Source: Streptomyces davaonensis JCM 4913 (GTDB lineage Bacteria > Actinomycetota > Actinomycetes > Streptomycetales > Streptomycetaceae). From it: a stretch of DNA of 64,000 bases. A program made the position numbers and the translations under genes. The notes beneath the pieces are model-generated. The model was not told the origin of the DNA and made no database searches. It saw only the letters and a program-made list of their open reading frames with translations. Every line of letters begins with the position of its first letter. Positions within the stretch are counted from its first letter, which is position 1. Of the stretch, positions 22,927-30,765 are shown piece after piece. The stretch is from assembly GCF_000349325.1 (NCBI RefSeq), contig NC_020504.1:744001-808000 (forward strand), given 5' to 3'.

Positions 22927-24311
22927 CGGTCACCGACCTCCGCATGGGCGGTGCCCGACAGCCGCCATACGGCATCCTGCCGCCACCTGCCCCACCAGCG
23001 CTCCACGGTCACCACGGCGTCCGCGGTCTCACTGTTACGGCACACCGCGGCGGATCCGTCGGGGTCCGTGTAATCCAGGGCCAGTGTCCGCTCGGGCGGT
23101 TGCGTCACCGTCACCCGGATCCGGCGCCTGCCCACGCGCCCGGCCACCCGCCATTCGGGCAGCCCCAACTCCGCCCGGAACCGGCCGAGCCCCGCCCAGC
23201 CCACGGCGGCCCGTTCGGAACGGCGGGGCCAGGTACGCCCGTTGTGCAGCAGGCGCAGGAACACCAGGGGAGGCAGCCGGTCCAGGCCCCGTCGCATGGA
23301 CACCGCCGCGATGATCTCCAGAACGTCACCGTCGCCCAGGTCCGCGTGCAGCCACGCCCAACGCCGAGCGTTGCCATGGCCGTAGATCCGGGCACTCGCG
23401 CCGACTGCTCCCTCCAGCCGCAGTTCGCCCGTGCCGTGGTGGACCGTTCCGTCGTAGCGGCAGCGGGCGGCGGGCAGCATCTGGCTGGCCGGAAGCCAGG
23501 GGCGCCGCCACGACCAGCGGGGGAAGGTGTGGAGCGGCGGGCCTTGCGGAGTCTCGGTGAGTTCCCAGGTGAAGGGGCCTGCCGTGCCTGCCAGTCGGCC
23601 GGGTCGGACGAGGATGCCCTTGGTGTCGTACGCCTCGTCGTGCCCCGTCCATGACAGAGGGCCGAAGCGGGCGTGTTCGGCGGGGCCGTCCTTGGGGAAC
23701 ACGGCCACCCAGCCGTGTGCGTAGGCGCCGGAGCCGTCGGTGGGTGCCACGACTTCGTGGTGCAGCCACACTCCGGTGCCGGTCGCGGGATCGGTCAGGG
23801 TCGTGTACCAGACCTCGGTCCGGCCCGGCTTACCGTCCCAGCGTGGTGCGAGATCCCCGGCGGCTTCGGCCGTGCGCGGGAAACGGAAGCTCGTCAGGAA
23901 CGGGACCAGGCCGGTGGTGACGGGGAAGCGCAGTCGTCCCTCGCCCACCCGCTCACCGTCCTCGTACAGGCTGAACGGCAGTACGGTCATCGAGGTGAGC
24001 GGCCGTGCGGGCGAGACGGACTTCCAGCCGTCCAGCACCAGGCGGCGGCCCTCCAGCGTGAAGGTGACGCGGTAGCGGATCCTTCGGCGGGCGAGCGGTG
24101 AGATCTCCAACTCGCCCTCGGCTTCCGGGTCGTCGGCCCGGCCCGCTATGCGGACCCGCCCCGTCACGTGGGCCTGCGTGGTGCGGTGGGGCAGCAGCAC
24201 CGTTTCCGTCCGGGCCACGAGGTCGAGCCGCATCGGGCGGTCGCGGTCCTCGTCGGCCAGGTGCACCCGGCCCAGCATCGTCTCCTTGAACGTCGTTGTC
24301 CGGGCGGGCAT
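22923..24311 (-). CDS. Conserved lipocalin/hydroxyneurosporene-synthase-like protein
   Basis: 462 residues, no signal peptide or membrane segment. Beta-rich sequence with many Trp and Arg: GTGVWLHHEVVAPTDGSGAYAHGWVAVFP and later CRYDGTVHHGTGELRLEGAVGASARIYGHGNARRWAWLHADLGDGDVLEII. These resemble AttH/CrtC-like double-lipocalin proteins that act on or carry lipids. The function is inferred from context: it is encoded between a GntR regulator and a lipid-type GMC oxidoreductase with overlapping stops and starts. Confidence 0.65.
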   Translation of the reverse strand: MPARTTTFKETMLGRVHLADEDRDRPMRLDLVARTETVLLPHRTTQAHVTGRVRIAGRADDPEAEGELEISPLARRRIRYRVTFTLEGRRLVLDGWKSVSPARPLTSMTVLPFSLYEDGERVGEGRLRFPVTTGLVPFLTSFRFPRTAEAAGDLAPRWDGKPGRTEVWYTTLTDPATGTGVWLHHEVVAPTDGSGAYAHGWVAVFPKDGPAEHARFGPLSWTGHDEAYDTKGILVRPGRLAGTAGPFTWELTETPQGPPLHTFPRWSWRRPWLPASQMLPAARCRYDGTVHHGTGELRLEGAVGASARIYGHGNARRWAWLHADLGDGDVLEIIAAVSMRRGLDRLPPLVFLRLLHNGRTWPRRSERAAVGWAGLGRFRAELGLPEWRVAGRVGRRRIRVTVTQPPERTLALDYTDPDGSAAVCRNSETADAVVTVERWWGRWRQDAVWRLSGTAHAEVGDR

Positions 24312-25024
24312 CAGGCACCGTCCCGGCGTCGACGGGCGCGTGCCAGGTCGTCGAGCATGATGCGTTCCGTCGCCGACAGATAGGCGCCGGCCGCGGCGCG
24401 GGCCGCCGGCGCGTCGCTCGCTGCGACGGCTTCCACCACCGGTGCCAGTCGGTCATGGGCGGCCCGCGCATCGACGAAGGGCCCCACCAGGGCGGCACGC
24501 ACCGGCAGATAGGCATTGAACAGGGTGTTGGTCAGCAGCACGTACACGCGGTTGCCGGTCGCGCGGGCCAGTGCCCGGTGCACCTCGGCATCCGCCAGCT
24601 GCGCCTCCTCGCCGCCCTCCGCGTCCCCGATCGCCGCCACCAGCCGCCTCAGTTCGGCAACTTGGGCGGCGGTAGCTCGGGCTGCGGCACGCTCCGCGAT
24701 CAACTCGCCGATACTGCACCGCACTTCGAAGATCTCGCCGATCCAGTCCGGGCTGTGCCCCACGAGCATCGGTAGCAGATCCGCCCCGCCGAGGCGGAGG
24801 AAGTCCCGGACGCGGGTCCCCACGCCGTGCTTGGTCTCCAGCAGCCCTGAATGCACGAGCCTGCCGAACGCATGCTTGAGCGTGGTGCGGTTGACCCCGA
24901 ACTCGTCGGCCAGCTCGCGCTCGGGAGGCAGATAACTCCCGGCCGGATGCCGACCGGCCAGGATGTCCTCCCGCAGCCGCTTCTCCAGTACGTCGACCGT
25001 GCTCTCCCGCGGCAGTACGCCCAT
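24311..25024 (-). CDS. GntR/FadR-family transcriptional regulator
   Basis: 237 residues from the ATG at 25024 with a GGGAG ribosome site; a longer frame to 25072 would run into the operator and was rejected. Winged helix near the N terminus (LREDILAGRHPAGSYLPPERELADEFGVNRTTLKHAFGRL) followed by an all-helical FCD-type effector domain with RCSIGELIAERAAARAT and HRALARATGN. FadR-type members sense acyl-CoAs or acids. It starts the operon with the lipocalin-like and GMC genes (1-bp overlap with the next) and probably represses it via the adjacent palindromes. Confidence 0.9.
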   Translation of the reverse strand: MGVLPRESTVDVLEKRLREDILAGRHPAGSYLPPERELADEFGVNRTTLKHAFGRLVHSGLLETKHGVGTRVRDFLRLGGADLLPMLVGHSPDWIGEIFEVRCSIGELIAERAAARATAAQVAELRRLVAAIGDAEGGEEAQLADAEVHRALARATGNRVYVLLTNTLFNAYLPVRAALVGPFVDARAAHDRLAPVVEAVAASDAPAARAAAGAYLSATERIMLDDLARARRRRDGA

Positions 25025-25042
25025 ACCGACTCCCAGCAACCC

Positions 25043-25092
25043 AGTGGTCCAGTGGCTCAGCCACTCAACCACTGCGTTGACGAAGCGTCAAC
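25043..25092. promoter_or_regulatory. Two palindromes upstream of the GntR operon
   Basis: First: arms 25043-25057 and 25059-25073, 15 bp with two mismatches, one-base centre (AGTGG/CCACT repeated twice per arm). Second: GTTGACG (25076-25082)-AAG-CGTCAAC (25086-25092), perfect. They begin 19 bp before the GntR start codon, the usual place for an autoregulatory operator. Confidence 0.7.
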
Positions 25093-25163
25093 AAGGCACT
25101 CCCGCCCGACTTCCGTGATACACCGGCAGAATCAGCGCACCACGATCCGAGGGGGAACCCGCC

Positions 25164-25577
25164 ATGCAGGAATCGACCGGCTCAACACCGTTACCGCGCG
25201 GCACGAAGGTGCTGTCCATCGGGCTGCATCCGAGTGCGCTCGACTACAGCCGGACGCCGGAGGGGATCGACGAGGCCGTGCTGACCGCCCGGATCGCGGA
25301 GGCCAATGCGGCTTTGCTCGATGCCGGGTTCGATGCCTTCCTGCTGCTGATCGACGCCTCTGCGGACCGTGCCGAGGCGACCGTTCGGGAGCGGCTCAAG
25401 GAGCACACGTTCGGCCTGGCGATGATCGGTGGCGGCATCCGGATGCTGCCGGAGCACACGCTGCTGTTCGAGCGCCTGATCAACGTCCTGACCGAGGCGG
25501 CGCCCGGGATCCGGCTGTGCTTCAACACCACGCCGGAGGACACGGTCGAGGCACTGCGGCGGTGGATTCGAGCCTAG
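25164..25577 (+). CDS. Conserved hypothetical protein
   Basis: 137 residues; ATG at 25164 after GAGGGGGAA. Soluble alpha/beta sequence: KVLSIGLHPSALDYSRTPEG, DAGFDAFLLLIDAS, HTFGLAMIGGGIRM and a closing FNTTPEDTVEALRRWI. It looks like a small Rossmann-like fold of a type frequent in Streptomyces with no assigned role. It converges with the EACC1 gene (5-bp gap) and is transcribed away from the GntR operon. Confidence 0.75.
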   Translation: MQESTGSTPLPRGTKVLSIGLHPSALDYSRTPEGIDEAVLTARIAEANAALLDAGFDAFLLLIDASADRAEATVRERLKEHTFGLAMIGGGIRMLPEHTLLFERLINVLTEAAPGIRLCFNTTPEDTVEALRRWIRA

Positions 25578-25581
25578 GCGA

Positions 25582-25986
25582 TCACGAAGGGTCGTCGTCC
25601 GTCGTGCTGTCGCCGTCCCCGTCCGCGCGTAATGCGGTCGTCAGCGCGGCGGCCATCGCCGCGATCTCGTCGGGGGCGCTGGCCGCCGTGACCGTGACGG
25701 TCACTTCGCCGACGGACAGCACGACGGAGGAGCCGGTCTGTCCGGGCGACGAGCACCACTTGCGCACCACGTCGATGGCCGAGGGCAGGGCGATCAGGCT
25801 GGTGACGACGAGGGTCAGTACGTCTATGGCCGTGCCGAGTTCGCCGGGCCTCGGCCGCGCGCCGGTCAGAGGCTGCCACCTGACCCTGCCGACGGTCGGC
25901 ATGATCGGGTCGCGCACGAGGAACGCCCGTAGCGCGTCCGGGACTTTCCCGCCATCGGGGTCCGTCAACAGCACGGTGTTGCCCAA
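25582..25986 (-). CDS. EACC1-like effector-associated constant component
   Basis: 134 residues. N-terminal soluble part, one membrane segment (GTAIDVLTLVVTSLIALPSAIDV), then the short beta-rich end SSVVLSVGEVTVTVTAASAPDEIAAMAAALTTAL and an acidic tail. This layout fits EACC1, a small component described next to caspase-like and other effectors in actinobacterial and cyanobacterial NTP-dependent conflict systems. It starts 9 bp after the caspase gene stops, so the two form one transcript. The call is by pattern from memory of the family, not from a profile search. Confidence 0.75.
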   Translation of the reverse strand: MGNTVLLTDPDGGKVPDALRAFLVRDPIMPTVGRVRWQPLTGARPRPGELGTAIDVLTLVVTSLIALPSAIDVVRKWCSSPGQTGSSVVLSVGEVTVTVTAASAPDEIAAMAAALTTALRADGDGDSTTDDDPS

Positions 25987-25995
25987 GTGGCCCTC

Positions 25996-27459
25996 CTACT
26001 GCGTCGAAGTGATGGTCGGGCTCGAAGTGACGACCTGATACGCCCTGTTCCGCATCAAGGGGATCCTCGAGCCTTCGTTGCGGATCTGCCGGGCGGGCAC
26101 CGGCAGCCCGTTCGCCAGGCACTGCGCCCGCACCGTCTCGAAGAGCGCGTCGGCGTCGACGACGGGCCCCGCGCCCGGGATCCCGGACCGCAGCGCGGCG
26201 AGAATCTGCCCGGTGAAGTCGGTGTACCGCGCGCCGTCGGGGGCGGTGGAGGGTTCTGTGGCGCCCGAGGATGCCATGACGTAGGTGCCTCGAATGGCGG
26301 CCGACGAGGCGTCGACCGGTCCGGACAGCAGGTCGAGGGCGGAGCCGCTGTAGCAACTGTCCAGAATCACCAGCCGGGTGGACAGACCGCAGTCGGCGAT
26401 CTGATCGCGCAGGCTGTCGAAGCTCCAGTACGAGTACGTCTGGTGCTCCCGGGAGTCCGCCATCGACAGCAGCAGCCTGCCGTGGGACGGATGCGCGCGG
26501 CCGTGCCCGGCGTAGTAGAAGAGAAAGGCGCCGGACGCCGGGTCCACCTGCTCCATCACGTCCTCGATGGCCGCGTGGATCTGTCTGGGGTCCTTCGGGT
26601 CCATCAGCACACGACAGTTCTCGACCGGGATGCCGAACTCATCCGATATCAGCAGACGCTGCATGTCGGCGAGATTGTTGTGAATCGCGGGAACATCCGG
26701 AAGGTACGCGTAGGCGCCGATCCCGACGAGGACTGCTCCGCCGACCGTCCAACAGGCGGAGGGCGTGGGGCGTGCCGGCGCCTCCCCTGAAGGTTCGGGC
26801 GGCGGCGTGACGGCCACCTCGAAATACCCCGCCTTCCGGGCCTCGGCTACCTCCAAGCCCAGTGATACCCGCGCTTCGCGCTGCCAGCGGTTCACCGCCG
26901 CAGCGTCCTTCACCCGCCCCTCCTCCACCAGTCGCTCGGCGACCAGGTCCAGGAAGACCAGGCTGGGCGGATGTTCATAGGTCGGAGCGCTGTCTCCGGC
27001 CAGGCTGAGGAAGACGTGCCACCCCGTGACGCACCACGGGGGCAGCTCTTGCCTCCTCTGGGTGCTCGCGCGCTGCGCCATCGGCAACAAGTCGGACACC
27101 AAGGAGGCGAGTACGGGCCGCAACGGCGCGATCTCCACGTCACCGAAGAGGTCGCATGCCTCCCACTCATCCACCAACAGCCACAGTTCGCCGACCGCCA
27201 CCGACTGCTGCTCCACGTACTCCAGCGATCGCGCCATGCACGCGAGTCCCTCGCCGACCTCCGCGCACTGCTTAACCACCTGGATCAGCCACACCCGCAG
27301 CGGGCCACCGTCGAAGGGCTCCACGAAGGTGCGCAGTTCGTCGGAGAGCATCTCCCGCCACAGTTCTCGGCCTCCCAGTGACCGAACAGTCGGCGATTCC
27401 TGAAGGACATCCACCATCGCCACGACCAGACTGTTGAGTCTGCGACTGCGCTCGCTCAC
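25996..27459 (-). CDS. Caspase-like (C14) peptidase with N-terminal effector-associated (EAD2-like) module
   Basis: 487 residues from the GTG at 27459. Residues 1-~200 form a helical module (LNSLVVAMVDVLQESPTVRS; RSLEYVEQQSVAVGEL; ELPPWCVTGWHVFLSLAG near 142) that is plainly similar to residues ~525-760 of the VMAP protein at 51989-55012. Residues ~240-487 are a caspase p20-type fold: VGIGAYAYLPDVPAIHNNLAD, catalytic H319 in FYYAGHGR and C369 in LVILDSCYSGS. In this class the adaptor domain recruits the protease to a sensor/NTPase system. Longer in-frame starts up to 27669 cross a tRNA-like gene and a terminator and were rejected. Confidence 0.88.
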   Translation of the reverse strand: MSERSRRLNSLVVAMVDVLQESPTVRSLGGRELWREMLSDELRTFVEPFDGGPLRVWLIQVVKQCAEVGEGLACMARSLEYVEQQSVAVGELWLLVDEWEACDLFGDVEIAPLRPVLASLVSDLLPMAQRASTQRRQELPPWCVTGWHVFLSLAGDSAPTYEHPPSLVFLDLVAERLVEEGRVKDAAAVNRWQREARVSLGLEVAEARKAGYFEVAVTPPPEPSGEAPARPTPSACWTVGGAVLVGIGAYAYLPDVPAIHNNLADMQRLLISDEFGIPVENCRVLMDPKDPRQIHAAIEDVMEQVDPASGAFLFYYAGHGRAHPSHGRLLLSMADSREHQTYSYWSFDSLRDQIADCGLSTRLVILDSCYSGSALDLLSGPVDASSAAIRGTYVMASSGATEPSTAPDGARYTDFTGQILAALRSGIPGAGPVVDADALFETVRAQCLANGLPVPARQIRNEGSRIPLMRNRAYQVVTSSPTITSTQ

Positions 27460-27524
27460 CCCGACACCCCCGCGGCACCCCCTGGAGCTGGTGACATCCA
27501 GCGTAATCCGTCCACGGCAACACA

Positions 27525-27557
27525 CATGGCCCGCCCCGAAGTTCGGGACGGGCCATG
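27525..27557 (-). terminator. Terminator hairpin downstream of the tRNA-Gly-like gene
   Basis: Stem 27525-27538 with 27544-27557 (14 pairs, one C/A mismatch) and loop AAGTT. On the minus strand it begins 7 nt after the tRNA 3' end and is followed by TGTGTT, so it would end the tRNA transcript before the caspase gene. Confidence 0.75.
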
Positions 27558-27563
27558 AAGTCG

Positions 27564-27633
27564 AGCGCCGGGCAGGCCTTGCACCTGCATTTCCCCGCAG
27601 GAAGCGGGGCGTCTTTCCTTGGACCACCAACGC
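27564..27633 (-). tRNA. Unusual tRNA-Gly(UCC)-like gene with GUGC in place of GTPsiC
   Basis: 70 nt on the minus strand fold into a full cloverleaf: 7-bp acceptor stem (two G-U pairs), U8, 3-bp D stem with A14 and G18G19, 5-bp all-GC anticodon stem, loop CUUCCUG (anticodon UCC), 4-nt variable loop with A15-U48 possible, and 5-bp T stem with loop UGCAAGG. Discriminator U73 and G1-C72, C2-G71, G3-C70 match bacterial glycine identity. Deviations: G55 instead of U55, G60, U37 and missing D-loop bases 16-17. CCA is not encoded. A terminator follows at once. Either a functional glycine tRNA with a special use or a decayed copy; the intact stems favour function. Confidence 0.72.
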
Positions 27634-27674
27634 ATAACCGGCCACCGGGTGTTGCGGCGGCGAGCTCAAGATCG

Positions 27675-27680
27675 ACTATA
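27675..27680 (-). promoter_or_regulatory. Candidate -10 box for the tRNA-Gly-like gene
   Basis: TATAGT on the minus strand, 42 nt before the mature 5' end of the tRNA. It overlaps the stop region of the RidA gene. No clear TTGACA-like -35 is visible (GGTTCC-like sequence at the right distance). Confidence 0.35.
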
Positions 27681-28089
27681 CACCATCCCCCAGGCCGGAA
27701 CCCGCGGCCGCCCGTCGCGCGTAAACCTCGATCTCGATCTTCATGCGAGGGTCGGCCAGTCCGCACATCAGCATCGTCGCGGCCGGGCGGACATCCCCGA
27801 AGCAGCGGCGCAGCACCGGCCAGCAGGGCTCGAAGTCCTCCCGGTCGGGCAGGAGATAGCGTACCCGCACCACATCCGCGAAGGTGCACTCGGCCTCGGT
27901 CAGCGCCGCCTCGATGTTGCGCAGGCACTGTTCCGCCTGCTCCACCACATCGTCGGAGATCGTCATGGTGGTGTAGTCGAACCCGGTCGTGCCGGACACA
28001 TGCACCCAGTCGCCGTCCACCACGGCTCGGGCATAGCCGATCTGCTCCTCGAACGTCGAGCCGCTGAGGATCGCGCGTCGCTCTGTCAT
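27676..28089 (-). CDS. RidA/YjgF family protein
   Basis: 137 residues, ATG at 28089. Typical chorismate-mutase-like RidA sequence: VVDGDWVHVSGTTGFDYTTMTI, QAEQCLRNIEAALTEA, VVRVRYLLPDREDF and PAATMLMCGLADPRMKIEIEVYA. The conserved catalytic Arg of imine deaminases (usually in a R-x-x-V/C context near residue 105) appears replaced by M in this PAATMLMCGL stretch, so it may belong to the Rid4-7 subgroup with another reaction. Divergent from a LysR gene, which probably controls it. Confidence 0.88.
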   Translation of the reverse strand: MTERRAILSGSTFEEQIGYARAVVDGDWVHVSGTTGFDYTTMTISDDVVEQAEQCLRNIEAALTEAECTFADVVRVRYLLPDREDFEPCWPVLRRCFGDVRPAATMLMCGLADPRMKIEIEVYARRAAAGSGLGDGV

Positions 28090-28161
28090 GCGCCGAACGC
28101 TAGGTGACCAGCAAAGATACGTCTAATACGTGGATCGGCATGAGCTGATATCCCTACACGT

Positions 28162-29070
28162 ATGGAACGACCCGAACTCCCCCTCCCCCAGCTGCACGCC
28201 TTCGTCGTCCTCGCCGAGGAGCTCCACTTCGGTCACGCGGCCGCCCGCCTCGGGATCGCGCAGCCGCCGCTGAGTCAGCAGATCCGCCGGCTGGAGGACA
28301 AGGTCGGGCACGCGCTGTTCAGCCGGGGACCCGGGCGGGTCACCCTCACCCCCGTCGGGCGCGAACTGCTCCCCGCCGCCCGCCGGGCCCTCGGCGACCT
28401 CGCCGACGGTCTGGCCGCCGCCCGCGCCGTCGGCAGCGGCAGCACCGGCCGCCTGCGGATCGGGTTCGCCGCCTCGCTCGCGCTGACCGTGCTGCCCGGT
28501 CTGCTGCGCGACTTCCGGCAACGGTTCCCCGGGGTTCGGCTGGACATCCAGGAAATGACCACAGCGCCGCAGCTCACCGCGCTGCACGACCGGACCATCG
28601 ACATCGGCCTCCTGCGCGAGCCCTCCGACACCGACTCGGAACTCGCCTTCAAGACGGTGCTCACCGAGCCCTTCGTGGCCGTACTGCCCAGCGCGCACCC
28701 GCTGGCCGGGCAACGGACCGTAAGGCTTGGGGACTTGTCCGACTCCCCGTTCGTGCTGCTCCCCAGGGACGTGGGTCCGGGCCTGTACGACCAGATCCTC
28801 GGCCTGTGCGCGGAGGCGGGGTTCGTCCCGCGGATCGCTCAGGACGCGGTGGAGTGGCAGACGGTGTGCGCGCTCGTGGAGACCGGGCTCGGCGTCTCCC
28901 TGGCTCCGGCGAGCATCCGGCGCATTCGCCTCCAGGGCGTCGCCTTCCGGAGGATCTCTCCCGGAACCGCCCGTACACGTGTCGCTGTCGCCTGGCGGAG
29001 CAACGACCAGAACCCGTTGGTCGCCCACCTCTTGGGGGCCGTCGGTCAGGGAGCACCGGCGAGCCTGTAA
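28162..29070 (+). CDS. LysR-family transcriptional regulator
   Basis: 302 residues. N-terminal helix-turn-helix (LPQLHAFVVLAEELHFGHAAARLGIAQPPLSQQIRRLEDKVGHALFSRGPG) and a periplasmic-binding-like effector domain. No Shine-Dalgarno sequence precedes the ATG at 28162, so the transcript may be leaderless. It is divergent from the RidA gene; an inverted repeat ATACGTG (28126-28132)/CACGTAT (28157-28163) spans the gap and overlaps its start codon, which would fit autoregulation plus control of ridA. Confidence 0.92.
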   Translation: MERPELPLPQLHAFVVLAEELHFGHAAARLGIAQPPLSQQIRRLEDKVGHALFSRGPGRVTLTPVGRELLPAARRALGDLADGLAAARAVGSGSTGRLRIGFAASLALTVLPGLLRDFRQRFPGVRLDIQEMTTAPQLTALHDRTIDIGLLREPSDTDSELAFKTVLTEPFVAVLPSAHPLAGQRTVRLGDLSDSPFVLLPRDVGPGLYDQILGLCAEAGFVPRIAQDAVEWQTVCALVETGLGVSLAPASIRRIRLQGVAFRRISPGTARTRVAVAWRSNDQNPLVAHLLGAVGQGAPASL

Positions 29071-29081
29071 TGCTGTGGCCC

Positions 29082-30074
29082 ATGCCGGAAACGACCATTG
29101 ACACCGCCGTACGTGACCTCTCCGACCGGGATCGTGCCGTGCGGGAGGCCGCCGAGCGGCGCCTGCTCGCGCTGGGTGTGCGGGGTATCGAACGCCTCCT
29201 GCCCCACCTCCCCGACCGAAGCGTCAAGGGTGTCCTCATGCGCCTGGGGGACGAAGCGCTGCCGCGGCTGCGGGAGATCCGTCGGCAGGGCCCCGGGCGG
29301 CTGCGCGGCAGAGCCCTTGAACTGCTGGTCGATCTGGCAGGTGCGGACGCGCTCGACGAGGCCGACCAGGCCGCGGTGGAGCGGCTGATACAGGTCAAGC
29401 TTCCCCATGAGCATCCGGTGAAGCTTCCCTGGGAGGCCGGCCGGTGGCTCGCCTTTCCCGCGGAGCGGATGGACGACGCCGTGGCCGCTCTGGGTCTGCA
29501 CGATCTGCGGCCGGTGACGACGGTCCTGGGCGTGGAGGCCACCACCCGGGCCGAGGACTGCCTGGAGTTCCAGGACGCGCGGGGTGAGAAGCGGACCGCG
29601 TACCGGGTGTTCATCACCCCGGAGTTCGAGTCCTGGCTCTCGGAGGTACCGATCAGGAGCTGGCGCATGGTGTGGGGCAACTCGTTGATCGACCAGCTCG
29701 ACGGATTCCGGCTCGCGGACGTACTCAGCGAGCGGTGCGGTGAGGCGCACCTTTACATCCTCGATCCCTATAACTCCGCCGAGAACTGGTACGTCTCCCG
29801 CGACGGGCGCGGGGTGCGCAGTTTCGGAACCTACGATTATCCGCATTTCGCGGGGGAACCGCTGCCGTTCGAGGCGTGGTACCAGGAGACCGCCTTCGAC
29901 GAGGAGGAGGCCGCGAAGTACGCGGAGGGGGTTCCCGACGCGCTCACGGCGGCCGACAACCTCTCCGTCGAACCCGGGCTGATGCGGGACGACCTGACCC
30001 ACGGCCACGGCTGGCTCGCCACCACCGAAGCCGAAGTACCCAACTCCCGCTTCAGGGGCGCGCTCCCTGTGTGA
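29082..30074 (+). CDS. Hypothetical protein with HEAT-like N terminus
   Basis: 330 residues; ATG at 29082, 12 bp after lysR. The first ~110 residues are helical with repeat-like segments (RDLSDRDRAVREAAERRLLALG; LMRLGDEALPRLREIRRQG; RALELLVDLAGADAL) resembling HEAT repeats. The rest is mixed alpha/beta and acidic with many Trp/Tyr (YILDPYNSAENWYVSRDGRG, SFGTYDYPHF). No signal peptide, membrane segment or catalytic motif. I cannot assign a role. Confidence 0.7.
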   Translation: MPETTIDTAVRDLSDRDRAVREAAERRLLALGVRGIERLLPHLPDRSVKGVLMRLGDEALPRLREIRRQGPGRLRGRALELLVDLAGADALDEADQAAVERLIQVKLPHEHPVKLPWEAGRWLAFPAERMDDAVAALGLHDLRPVTTVLGVEATTRAEDCLEFQDARGEKRTAYRVFITPEFESWLSEVPIRSWRMVWGNSLIDQLDGFRLADVLSERCGEAHLYILDPYNSAENWYVSRDGRGVRSFGTYDYPHFAGEPLPFEAWYQETAFDEEEAAKYAEGVPDALTAADNLSVEPGLMRDDLTHGHGWLATTEAEVPNSRFRGALPV

Positions 30075-30250
30075 CCCTCGGTGGCGGGCCTGCGGGTGCC
30101 GAACGGCCGGTCGGCGGCTCGTCCGAGAAGGGGGAGCGTTCGCCTCGTACAGGTGAATTCCCCGGGCGTGTTGACTCCGTGTGCCGGGTGCGCGGTACGT
30201 CCCGAGCGGGTCCTCGCACGGTGTGGGATCCGTCTCAAAGAGAGGCACTC

Positions 30251-30460
30251 ATGCGCGCACGCTTCACCCTCCTCCCCGCTGCCCTGACCGCGACGGTGCT
30301 GGCGACAGCCGGGGACGCCGCCGCCCACGACGGCCCCCTTCTGGGCGTCAGCAATCACGCGCCCGTGGTCTCGGTCGTCAACGACATCGAGCTCGACGAC
30401 CCGCTGGAGGACGTCCTGGAGCACACCCTCAACTTCGGTGACGGCTACCACTGGGAGTGA
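30251..30460 (+). CDS. Small exported acidic peptide
   Basis: 69 residues; ATG at 30251 after an AGAGAGG ribosome site. A clear signal peptide (RARFTLLPAALTATVLATAGDAAA) is followed by about 45 residues, rich in Asp/Glu and Val (HDGPLLGVSNHAPVVSVVNDIELDD...FGDGYHWE), without cysteines. Small secreted peptides with VVSV-N motifs recall chaplin/rodlin-like surface peptides of Streptomyces, but the chaplin domain itself is not present. Role unknown. The 176 bp upstream hold no other recognisable feature. Confidence 0.7.
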   Translation: MRARFTLLPAALTATVLATAGDAAAHDGPLLGVSNHAPVVSVVNDIELDDPLEDVLEHTLNFGDGYHWE

Positions 30461-30554
30461 CCCCCGGTAGGTGCGCGCTCTGGGCGCATGAGCTGGCGTG
30501 CGCCGCCTTTGCGCCCCCGAGGTGCGCTTGTCAGCCGACCTGATCAGGCATTAC

Positions 30555-30725
30555 TGTCACCACGCCTTGGTGAACGGGAAATCCGGTGTGATGCCGGTGC
30601 GGCCCTCGCCACTGTGATCGGGAAGTCCGGCTCCGGCCCTCGCGGGCAGCCACTGGGTCCTTGTGACCCGGGAAGGCGGAGCACCGGGCGGTGTCACCCG
30701 TCAGCCAGGAGACCGGCCAAGGCAC
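30555..30725 (+). promoter_or_regulatory. Cobalamin riboswitch upstream of cbiMNQO
   Basis: Contains the ordered conserved blocks GGTGAACGGGAA, CCGGTG, GCGGCCCTCGCCACTGTGA, GGGAAG, GCAGCCACTG, and the closing B12 box AGCCAGGAGACCGGCC (about 30703-30718), the standard order for B12-sensing RNA. High cobalamin should block expression of the cobalt importer that follows. Confidence 0.93.
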
Positions 30726-30765
30726 GTCAACCATCCACGAGGTGCTGGAGAGGGTCTGCTGGGCC

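Noticed and set aside
27594..27610. Short GC hairpin read as an independent terminator
   Set aside because: It is the anticodon arm of the tRNA-Gly-like gene.
27460..27669. N-terminal extension of the caspase gene
   Set aside because: It would run through the tRNA-Gly-like gene and its terminator.
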